From Chenopodium formosanum (taxonomy: Eukaryota > Streptophyta > Magnoliopsida > Caryophyllales > Amaranthaceae), in contig CM044880.1 in the NCBI GenBank assembly GCA_024500155.1, positions 15,628,379 to 15,692,378 of the forward strand: DNA of 64,000 nt, given 5' to 3'. The notes under the pieces were generated by a model. That model did not search any database. It worked only from the letters and a program-made list of their open reading frames with translations, and had not been told where the DNA came from. Numbering within the stretch: the stretch's first letter is position 1; every line of letters begins with the position of its first letter. Both the position numbers and the translations under genes were made by a program. Shown one piece after another: positions 55,146 to 64,000 of this stretch.

Positions 55146-57639
55146 TGATAAGTGACTTTTATGTCACTTTTAGGGTGTTTATTGAGTCGTTTTCCGGCCT
55201 ATTTTCCAATAATTTAACCCTTTTTATCCTTTATTTCTTTTATTTTCTTATTTTCCTTATTCGTTCTCTATTTTGAGTATTTTTGCTTTTTTATTAGTTT
55301 TTATTTTATTTTTGTAGTTTTAGTTAATAATTTCCCGCTTCTCTCGTTTTATTTATTTTCTTTTAGTTTCTAGTTTGTTTCATTTTATTTTATTTTATTT
55401 CATTTTATTTTATTATTTCTTTTGTTTTAGCATTTTATTTAACTTTATTTTTCTTGTTTTATTTTATTTTATTTTAGTCTTTGTCCCGATTTCCCCTCAT
55501 GTTTGGTTTTGTTTGTAGGAACGTTCGGGTCGAGACTTGGTTATAATCAAAGTCATGTTCGGCAGTCCAAGGTCAAATGTTCTAACGATCAAAGTCAAAC
55601 TCCCTCACTCCCTTGCCAAATTGCAAAGCTGCTGCCCCATTTTGTTGCCATATTATCATACACCACACAACCACCTAACCTACACCACAGCCCAACTCCA
55701 CCTCTTCACATCTCTCACCTCCCCTGCTTTCCCCACGCAAACAACACCAACACCAACAGCAACAAATCACCCCAATCCAACCATCAGCCACAACATCTGC
55801 ACTCTCCTCCAACCTCACGCAACCAAACCAAGCAACACCAACCTGCACAGCCCCGCATCTCCAACCACACACACACACCACTCACACCACAAACCAATCT
55901 TTCACCTCCCCTGCTCCCTGCCTTCTCAACACCACCAACTGTAAAAGCAACAAACACAACCTCAACAACAACACCAACAGCAACAGCAGCCTGCTGCCCT
56001 AATCATCACCCACGCAAACCACCTACAAAACCAGCCACCGCCATCAATTTCAACCACCAGCCTTCGCAACCCACTCAATTTCAGCCACCTTCAATCACAC
56101 CAATACACCAGCCCCCACAACAACCAATTAAACCAACAATAACCACCCAAATCACCACCAAGTTACTTACCTCATAGCCGCGCAACTCATACCATCTCAA
56201 GCCCCAATTCGCGGCCGCGCAGCCCTGTCAGAAAGCGCACGAAATTGAGTCCAAAATCAGAGTCGAGGCAGAAGCTTTGCGCGACCTCTGTGCGATGTCT
56301 GTGCAGGCGCGCAATTGTGGGTTAATCACGAGCTTTTCACGTGATTTTTATGAAAATCGGAGGGCCACGATTTGATGCTAGATGATAATGGATGCTTGCG
56401 ATGGTGGTGATGATGGTTGCGTGATGATTGATGATGGGGTGTGGTGTGGCGTGAAGCAGGGGATTGCATCCCAATATTGAAGCAGCCGAAATTTCGAACA
56501 GTAGGAGATCGTGGGGTCTGAGGGAATTTGGGGGAATTATGGGTTTTAATTTCTTTTATTTTATTTTTATTTTCCTTTTCTATTTCCTTTTTCTTTCTTT
56601 TGTTTTATTTTATTTTCTTTATTTTGTTTTCTATTTTTTATTTTATTTTATTTAGCCTTGTATATAAATACCCTTTTGGGGTTATTTTTCTAAAAAACTT
56701 TGAATCAACATTAATTTACCCTAGATTAGTTTTAGATTAGTTTTTAGTTCTTTTATTTTCTCTCTCTTAGGGTTAGATTAGGAGTTTCTCTCTCTAGTTT
56801 AGGAGTAGTTTAGAGAGAGAAAGCTTGGATTTTTCATGGAGTTTTTGGGATTTTGAAGAAGCAAATTTGTGGATTTTTCCTCTCATAAATTCAATGAGTC
56901 TTCCTAACTTTCTCTCACCTTTATTGATTTCATTTATTATTGTTTTTGCTTATTTATTTGTTTATTTGAGTAGATTAATTAGTTTAGTGGTTGATTCTTT
57001 CTTTTATTATTATTTTACCTTGTTTTCCTTGTTTTTGTTCACCATGTTAGTTTAGGTTTTGTTCTAGGGAAATGGATGAAGGTTATGTTAATTAATTTAA
57101 TGATTGATTGTGGTTAGTATGAAATTGTTTCTTGATTATTGTGTATGGATGATGCTTTTATGGATTAGAATCTTTCTAGCTAATTGATTCTATGCTTTTA
57201 ATTGTGTTTTCAATCAATTGTGCGAAAGTGAGTTGTTTGAGAGCCCTAAATTCCTCCATACCTTTGCTAGGCTAGTTGCACGAGAGTGAATTAGTTTAGT
57301 AGGATTATTAACATGTTTAATTGCGCGAGAGTGAGTTAAATGTGTTAATCGTCCTAATTGAGGTCATTTTCATCTAATTGTTTGATGTTGTTGAATGCAT
57401 TGATGTAATTGGATTTCACTTTCCCTAGTTTTAGTTATTTGCTCTTAGTAGTGTTTAGTTGAACCTCTCTTTACATCACAAGCTTTCCTAGTAGTCTAAT
57501 TAGCATAGATTGATACACTTAGTCCTTTTGGGTTCGACCCTTTACTTACCCCTATACTCGTATTAGGGTAGTTTAGGTATTATAAATTGTTAATTTGATT
57601 AGGGTTAGTAGACTAACGACCTACTTAAAACCCTTCGAT
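55146..57639 (+). mobile_element. 3' LTR of the Athila-like gag-only element, end missing
   Basis: Nearly identical to the LTR at 48493 (one TTTTATTTCA unit fewer), so the insertion is young. It stops at CTTCGAT; the terminal CA is replaced by TACTGGG of the PMD gene. Confidence 0.93.
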
Positions 57640-59613
57640 TACTGGGACACCACCAACACCTTCCATTTCCCCTATGGCGAGATGATGGTCACCCCTACGG
57701 ACTTCAGTCTCATCACAGGACTGGAGTTCACCTCTGTGCCACTGCCGTTTGACAGTGGAATCGACGTCTTCTCTTCGGAGGTCGAGGAGCTGTTGGGGCC
57801 GATCGTTATTCGGGCCCGAGCTGAGGTCGAGACGACTTAGTTTAGTGCTAGAGGAATTCGCCGCTCGACGCTGGCAGCGGCTCTTGATGACGATGCGACC
57901 ACCCGAGACTAGTGGGTGCGCATCTTTGTGCTGATGTTGTTGTCAGGAACATTCTCCCCTGACAAGGGTAGTAGGGCATTGCTTTACTACCTCCCTGTTG
58001 TCCGTGATCTCCATCGGATCGGGACTTATTACTGGGCCAGCTTGGCCTATGCTGACTTTGTTCGTACGCTGAGGGACTCGTGTCGACACCGGTCCTTTGG
58101 AACGAACGTTGCTTTGTCTTCCTTTTGGAAGGTCGTAGAGGTAAATATTATTCCCTTTATAGGGTTTAGCTCTACATATTAGTTTAGCATTTACTCACAC
58201 TTTTAGCTCTTTGTAGATTTGGTTCTACGAGTACTTTCCTTCCGTTGCGCCGGCGAGACCATCGCCGCGGGGATTTCCAGTGAGCGCCTCTTGGGGCGGT
58301 CATCATGTGGATATGTCTACTGCACATGTCCGGAACCGGATCATCTCGGTACGACTTTTATTGTTTATCTTGCTTTTCTGCAGTGTTTTAGACATGTTCT
58401 TGCCTGATTGATCCTCTTCATAGGGACCTGAGGTGGTATACCGGCCGTGGGGCGGTTGGACAGTCCCTGGGTTAGCTGCACAGTACTTAGCTGAGCATCT
58501 CTATTTCTTGGAGACTTATGGAGCGGTCGCGTACTTAGGAGAGAGGATTGCTAGACAACATTCTTCTGATGTCTTCGTCGTTCCCGCTGCTCCACCACGT
58601 CATATGTTCGACGAGGCGCGGTTGTCGAGCATGTCTGAGGGAGCTGGTACCCCTTGGAGGTCCCATGTAATCCTCGGGCAGTGTTATGCTGAGGAGCTAC
58701 TACTTTTGTTAGCTCCAGCTCCCGTACCGGCTGAGGATGTGAGGGTAAGGTTTTTAGTTCTTTACTTTCCACTAAGTAGCCCCCAAGTAATGTTTTACTG
58801 ATTTTTTCTTCTTTATCAGGACTGTGCTGCTGAGTTCGTGCCACCCCGTATGTCCATCCACTACCAGGGGATGTACGGGCCGATCGAGGAGATGATTTCT
58901 CCGGCTCCCGAGGGCGAGCGCTTTGTAGAGCGGTCAATTCCTCGCCACCAGACTCGAGTAAGCCTAGTTTTTTCAGAATTTTGTGTTCATATATCATGCA
59001 TATTTACTAACTTATTTTTCTAACAGTTTTCACGCGAGGTGGTTTCGGCGATGGCACGATGCATAGATGCCTTCCGGAGCCAGCTCGTCCGGATGAGGAA
59101 CGCGGCCACTTGCCGTCGGGATAACGTCACCCGAGAGGTAGTCTTTCTTTATGTATTTCCTTGCATTACTGTTTTTTCAATTTTGTCTTTTTTCTGATTT
59201 AATTCTTTTTGCAAGGCCAGCCTATCGCTTCTCACACCCGCGCAAGAGCTGAGGGGCGGAGGGATCCAGCGAGGTCTAGCTCGAGACGTCGTCGCACTTC
59301 GTCAGGAGGTAGAGGTGGTCGCTCTGAGGCTGCTCGAGCTGACGTTGCTGAGGGCTCGGGATCTTCTTCTGAGGGTGCTCATGCCGCACCGGTAGAAGAG
59401 GCTACCTCGGCTTTCAGAGGTGGTGGGATGTACGAGGTAGGCTCGTCATCGCAGCAGCCTCCGCGGCCTCAGCCTCAGGTTGATCCTAGATGGAGTGGTC
59501 CTATATTGAGTCTTCCTCCTCCTACGGAGACTGGAGCTGGAGATGGTGGAGAGGTGACTCCTCGTACAGCGCAATTTTATGATATGATGGGCCTACGTCC
59601 TCCAGCGCCGTAG
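57640..59613 (+). pseudogene. Antisense PMD gene, copy 2 (5' end lost)
   Basis: Exons by GT/AG and comparison with copy 1: 57640-58140, 58217-58348, 58424-58744, 58820-58957, 59027-59137 and 59216-59613. The PMD core (YWDTTNTFHF, TPTDFSLITGLEF) opens the first. The last exon encodes an Arg/Ser/Gly-rich tail (SSRRRRTSSGGRGG) and ends MMGLRPPAP. Two stops lie in the first exon: TAG shared with copy 1 (AEVETT-stop-FSARG) and TAG before WVRIF, where copy 1 has Gln. All later exons are open. The promoter and first exon were replaced by the Athila-like composite. Confidence 0.8.
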
Positions 59614-60052
59614 TTTGTTCCTGTGTATATTTTATTTGACTTTTTTATAGAACTTTGCCTTAGACTCATTGTTTATAGACACATTTTGTATATTTATGCT
59701 ATTATGAGTTTATTTATTGTTGTGTGTATGTTTGTGTGTGCAAGAGAAGTGTGACAACAATTTTGCGCAAAAATTCCGTCATTTTTATTATTGATGGAGG
59801 GTATCCGACTCTCTCCCCCAAAAAGAAAAAATAAAAAAGGAAAAAAAAAATCGAATAAAATGTCGGGTGTTTGGAATTTAAGATAAAGTCCAAAAAGAAT
59901 AATATAAATTAAAAATAATACCTATATTTAATTAATTAAGAAAAAGGATGAAAAAGGATGTTTAGGAAAAATAAACGGAGCTATAAAGTCATTAACCAAC
60001 TCGAGTTTAATATTAAAAACACAAGTTGAGCACGCGCGACTGATCTGGCAAC
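59614..60052. other. Spacer between the two antisense genes, copy 2
   Basis: AT-rich. GATGGAGGGTATCCGACTC at 59794-59812 is the reverse of the AAGTCGG-ACCCTCC block. No ORF. Confidence 0.65.
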
Positions 60053-60216
60053 TTGGCGCCAGCTGGCGCCACACTATGGCGCGTGGTGCCAGGAGCTACA
60101 CCTAGCGTGTGGCGCCAAGCGCTGGAGGTTGGCGCCAATCACGGGGTTTTGACACCAATTGACACTGATTCCGTATTTCATTCTGATTAAAATTCTTCGC
60201 AATTTGTGTATAAATA
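60053..60216 (+). promoter_or_regulatory. Promoter of the antisense DUF7745-like gene, copy 2
   Basis: GGCGCC array 60053-60160 (GGCGCCAGCTGGCGCC at its start), then TATAAATA at 60209-60216. This gives a leader of about 50 bases before the ATG at 60289. Confidence 0.8.
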
Positions 60217-60288
60217 TCCCCCTGCCCAGTCGATTCTTTTCATAATTCCAGCAAATAAATAATTCTCTTCTTTAGAAAAACAATAATC

Positions 60289-61800
60289 ATGTCTTTAGTC
60301 ACCAAAACCTTCACCCAATATACTCATGAATGGTGTCGATCTCTTAATGCGAGGGAGAGAAAAGAATTAGATTTATTTCACCTAGGGGGAATTTATGGCA
60401 TCAAAGGGGTAGATCTTGACCTAGACTTCATACATACCGCTTTAGAATTTTGGAATGTTGATACTCATTGTTTCAGAATAGGGTATGATGAGATTAGCCC
60501 TTTGCCGGAGGAATTTGGTGCTATCTTAGGCTTCCCTGCGATAGACCTTATAGCAATCCCTAGAGTAGATGCATATTATTATAAGGACTTTGAGCGCTTC
60601 TTTAATCTAAAGGAAAGGGATTTATCAAAAATAGTAGATGGCAACATAGTTAATTTGGAAGAATTTGCACGCCATTATTTTTATAAACCTCTTTCTGAAT
60701 CTTTTCATATATATAGAAGAAGGGCGTTCCTGTTTTGCATGCTTAATCAATTTTTTCTTAGTAGTGGTAAAAATAATGAGGGCCAATCAATTATAACCAC
60801 TGTTTTAGAACAAATTGAATCAGGGAGAAATCCAATGCCATTGATAGTTGGAGAGACTATGATTAGTTTAGATGAATTGAAAAGGGACCCAAAAGCGCCT
60901 CTTCGCGGCTCTCCAATTTTATTACAGGTAGAAAAATAATATTTTTAATTACAGAAATCAAAAAAATATATTTTTGTATTGTAATAATAATTTATTTGCA
61001 TTGCAATTTTTTTTTTACAGATGTGGCTAATGGAGAGGCTAGGATTAATTAGCCCTCCGGACGACATTGAAAAGTATACTCCCAATTGCTTCGTGAGAAG
61101 GAAGAAACGCATTCCTAAAATTGGGCGCCATGGGTGGAGAAAAGTCTTTGAATCACGTGACTTTGCTATCAAGTGGGTCGTCCCATGGTGGAAAATAGAA
61201 AGGATGGTTGGTGTTAACAAGCAACCTTTCTGCCGTCTTCCAAGCTTGTCTCGTGTAACTTATTATTACCCCTGCAAGGTAAAAAGACAATACGGCTTGC
61301 TTCAGAATATTCCTTCCGGAGATCTTCGTCCTCCCTTTGAGTACCCTGTATCTCAAGACGTAGATAGATTTGATGCTTACTGGAGCGCTAGACCTTTATG
61401 GGAAGTGATTACCCAAAAGGTTCCTCCTTCTTTGCCCAATGATGTAAAGAAGTGGTTGCTGAAGAAATCTTCGATTGATCAGGGTAGAACCGATGTGAAG
61501 AATCGTCTAGGTGACAGAGTGATTCCTGCCAAGGAACGCCTAGGTGCAAGAATTGAGTTTAAAAAACCTACAATGCCTAGGAAGAAAGATGCTACCAAGG
61601 AGAAAGGGAAAAGGAAAGCTAACACCACAGATAAAAAGGCTTGGGTGGAAAAGAAGCATGGAGTGTTAGCTTAAGGGGAGACCATCTACTCCAAAATTGA
61701 ATGTAGGTCCTCTAAAGGATGCCTGCTAGCTAAAGTTATGGATGAGGAGGAGGAAGCAGACAAGAATTGGAAAAGAGCTAGAAAAGAAAAGAAAGATTAA
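60289..61800 (+). pseudogene. Antisense DUF7745-like gene, copy 2 (nearly intact)
   Basis: Exon 1 60289-60927 (ACAG/GTAGAA) and exon 2 from 61021 (TTTTACAG/ATG) in phase 0, intron 93 bases. The frame is open for 430 codons to TAA at 61672, where copy 1 has GAA; beyond it the frame continues to TAA at 61798 with an acidic then basic tail (EEEEADKNWKRARKEKKD). The N-terminal half shows the DUF7745-type pattern: DLDFIHTALEFWN, FRIGYDEISPLPEEFGAILGFP, RRRAFLFCMLNQFFL. The second half has CFVRRKK, a WVVPWWKIERM stretch and a Lys-rich end. Family function is unknown. The gene has its own promoter and is antisense to pol. The call rests on motif memory. Confidence 0.7.
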
Positions 61801-62367
61801 GAGCATTGCTTAGCTTTAGATTTATTAGACTTGGATTATTATTTTTTTATTTAAAGTTAATTTATTTCAGCTTTATTAAAATTCCATCAATAATGTAATT
61901 TTATTTTATTAATAAAATTTGAGCTTCCAATTGTTTACTTTAAATTTATTTTATTAAAGCAATGAAAATCGAGAAAAAAAAAAAAAATTTCCAGAAACTC
62001 TTCGAGTACGGAAGTCGAAAATTTTCTGAAAAACACCGAAATTCGCCCAGAGCTTATTTCCAGATTGGCGCCAGTTATTGGCATTTGGCGCCTGTCATTT
62101 AAGTCTGGCGCCAGGCGCCAATTCCATCGGCTGGCGCTGATGACTTCTGGCTGGCGCTAAGTTCTTTTCTTCGACGCCAATAATTCGCCGATTTTCTGTT
62201 GAATTTTTAATTAATTCTGGAATGCGGAGATGTTGAAAAATAAAGTGGTTGCACCCGTAAAGGGTTGCCTACGTATCCTTTCTTAAGGAATCATGTCGAA
62301 CGTAGCTCTCTTGAGTATCCTACTCAAGTAATTTATGGGTAGTATTTCTTAAGTTGGTCAAGATTTG
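61801..62367. other. Spacer between DUF7745-like gene and pol, with a GGCGCC cluster
   Basis: A GGCGCC word cluster lies at 62046-62171 (TTGGCGCCAG, TCTGGCGCCAGGCGCC, TGGCGCTGA). The reversed post-pol block (GAATCATGTCGAACGTAGCTC) is at about 62287-62310. Copy 1 lacks the cluster. Confidence 0.75.
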
Positions 62368-63627
62368 TCATGTTTGAGAATTCATTGCCATCCATATCGG
62401 TTGTTTTGCTGCACCTCCTAACAAGATTGTTTTGACAATGTAGGGTCCAGACCAATTAGGTCTAAATTTACCCCTTGGGTCTAAAACATTTTTCCTTAGC
62501 GCTTTTAATACCAAGTCTCCTACTTTGATATTTCTTGTCTTGACCTTCTTATTAAAATGTCTAGCCATGCGAGTTTGGTAACACTGAGTGTGATGTAGAG
62601 CTTCTAGTCGTTTTTCGTCGAGTAGAATCAATTCTTCGTATCTTGCCCTAGTCCATTCGACTTCATCGAGTTTACTCTCTAGCGCGATGCGTAGAGATGG
62701 TATTTCTAGTTCGACAGGTTGTACGACATCCATTCCATATACCAAAGAAAATAGCGTGTTTCCTGTTGATGTACGGATTGACGTGCGATAACCCCACAAT
62801 GCGAAGTGAAGCTTGTCAGGCCAATCCTTATAACTTTCTGTCATTTTCTCAATGATAGTCTTTAAATTTTTATTAGCTGCCTCGACTGCTCTTTTTGCTT
62901 GAGGTCTATAAGGAGAAGAATGATGATGTTGAACGCCATATTTTTGTTGCAATTCTTCACATTCGTCTTGAAAGTGAGTTCCATTGTCACTTATCATTTC
63001 ATGTGGGACTCCATATCGACAAATAATATTTCTTTCGATAAAGAATGCTACATGTTTTGCAGTGAGTTTAGCGTACGATTGCGCTTCGACCCACTTTGCA
63101 AAGTAATCAATTGCTACTAGGATAAATTCGTGGCCTCTTGTTCCTGGGGGAGTGATTTTGCCAATGATGTCAATTCCCCATGTAGAGAATGGCCATGGCG
63201 ATGTGTAGGTGTAGAGCAAAGATGGAGGGACATGTTGTAAATTGGCGTAAATTTGGCATTTAGGGCATCTTTTTACATATTGATGGCAATCCCTATTCAT
63301 CGTAGTCCAATAATATCCTTCTCGCATTATTTTCTGGACTAACATTTTGCCATTTATATGTGTCCCACAGATTCCTTCGTGGACTATTCGCATTGCTCTT
63401 TGTGCATCCTTCTTTCCTACGCATAGGAGAGCTCGACCTTTAGGTACCCTTTTATGTAGCTCGTTGTCTATGAGTACATATTGAGAAGCCAAAAGTCTTA
63501 GTGCTCGCTTTGCTCTTTTGTCAGCATGAGGAGGGTATTCTCCATTGGTGACATGGTTGAGTATGTCCGTGTACCACGGTTCTTCTTCTTCTCCTTCTTG
63601 GACTAAGTCGTCGTCTTCTATGGCCTA
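62368..63627 (-). pseudogene. pol: Integrase, Tat copy 2
   Basis: In the open stretch from 63492, the zinc-binding H38, H45, C76 and C79 and the catalytic D108 (GIDIIGK), D169 (SDNGTHF) and E204 (VEAANKN) are all present. The C-terminal domain has GKFRPNWSGPYIV. Integrase inserts the cDNA into host DNA. Damage: a one-base loss near 62403 changes the last residues, and TAG at 63625-63627 interrupts the frame between RNase H and integrase (KPAYI-stop-AIEDD). The link 63626-63493 is otherwise open. There is no chromodomain. Confidence 0.92.
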
Positions 63628-64000
63628 GATGTATGCTGGTTTGTGCCTTTTTTTGATAGTTAGAGGCATTTGCTCGATTTCCGTGGGAATCCTAACCATT
63701 GAGGATAATCTTGCCAAGGCATCGGAAAATTGGTTTTCCTCTCTAAGTAGATATGTGTATTCTACCTTCTCTAACTGATCGGTAAGAGTTTCCAAATAGG
63801 TTTGGTAAGGGGCTAGGATTTCGCTCCTTACTTTCCACCTTTTAGATATTTGATTGATGATCAAAGAAGAGTCTCTGAATATCCTTAGTTTCTTTACTCC
63901 CAATGCCAAAGCTCACGCATGCTTCATATTCAGCAGCATTATTGGTAACGTCGAAATCAAGCTTTATGGTGATTGGAACATGCTCCTCTTTAGGTGATAC
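63628..64000 (-). pseudogene. pol: RNase H domain, Tat copy 2 (continues past window)
   Basis: From 63909 the frame shows FRDSSLIINQI and a TYLLREENQFSDALARLSS stretch, the DS and DALA motifs of Ty3/gypsy RNase H. Further right, in another frame, TNNAAEYEAC carries the catalytic Glu motif, so a frameshift lies near 63915. RNase H removes the RNA strand during reverse transcription. The reverse transcriptase would be outside the window. Confidence 0.85.

Larger units (their letters stand above)
48421..57639 (+). mobile_element. Athila-like gag-only composite (tail, LTR, internal, LTR)
   Basis: LTR 48493-50999, internal 51000-55145, LTR 55146-57639. In front of the first LTR is a 72-base copy of the element's own 3' internal end (48421-48492, matching 55074-55145), which should not be there in a simple insertion. 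The second LTR lacks its final CA. Both outer junctions show CGATTACTG. There is no pol. Confidence 0.88.
45534..64000 (-). mobile_element. Tat copy 2, reverse strand, pol-bearing (extends past window)
   Basis: Own sequence: 45534-48420 (3' LTR, PPT, 3' noncoding) and 57640-64000 (antisense PMD and DUF7745-like genes, post-pol block, integrase, RNase H). Interrupted by the Athila-like composite. It is inserted into the integrase of copy 1. Confidence 0.88.

Overview
This is plant nuclear DNA made almost entirely of LTR retrotransposons nested inside one another. The main evidence is long terminal repeats (LTRs) with 5-bp target-site duplications (TSDs), a tRNA-Arg primer binding site (PBS) of Tat/Ogre type, a tRNA-Asp PBS of Athila type, gag zinc knuckles, an integrase without a chromodomain, and plant mobile domain (PMD) genes with plant-like introns. 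I found no clear host gene, rRNA, tRNA or CRISPR array. A eudicot with a large, repeat-rich genome fits best; the species cannot be told from this window.

Layout. 1-6970: 5' half of a reverse-strand Tat/Ogre-like element (degraded gag, leader, PBS, 5' LTR), with a solo B-type LTR (4708-6391) in that LTR. 6971-11874: truncated Athila-like element (env-like ORF, long 3' UTR, LTR). 11875-14425: 3' end of a Retand-like Tat element with a 77-bp tandem array and a short LTR. 14697-14913: piece of an A-type LTR, interrupted by reverse-strand Tat copy 1 (14914-45533). Copy 1 is itself interrupted by a solo A LTR (17079-19031), a complete gag-only A element (20742-31967, TSD CTATG), a complete gag-only B element (36862-45431, TSD CTAGC) and reverse-strand Tat copy 2 (45534 to beyond the window end). 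Copy 2 is interrupted by a gag-only Athila-like composite (48421-57639).

Read in the element's own direction, Tat copies 1 and 2 run gag-pol, a conserved post-pol block, two genes in antisense (a DUF7745-like gene, then a spliced PMD gene), short hairpin repeats, polypurine tract (PPT) and 3' LTR. Each antisense gene has its own TATA-type promoter. All three complete elements keep gag and lack pol, so they must have used enzymes made elsewhere.

The most unusual signal is a set of arrays of short dyad-symmetric GC-rich words. They sit upstream of TATA boxes and at other noncoding positions. Each family uses a different word: GGCGCC (A and Tat copies), CCGTGTCACGG (B), TGCGCGGGCGCGCA (Athila type). 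A and B LTRs are related on both sides of the array but differ in the word itself. A second theme is small hairpins whose stems change by compensatory substitution between families: at LTR starts, near LTR 3' ends, upstream of PPTs, and in long arrays in the 3' part of the gag-only elements. Most in-frame stops look like single transitions from Gln or Trp codons, as expected of old, silenced copies.
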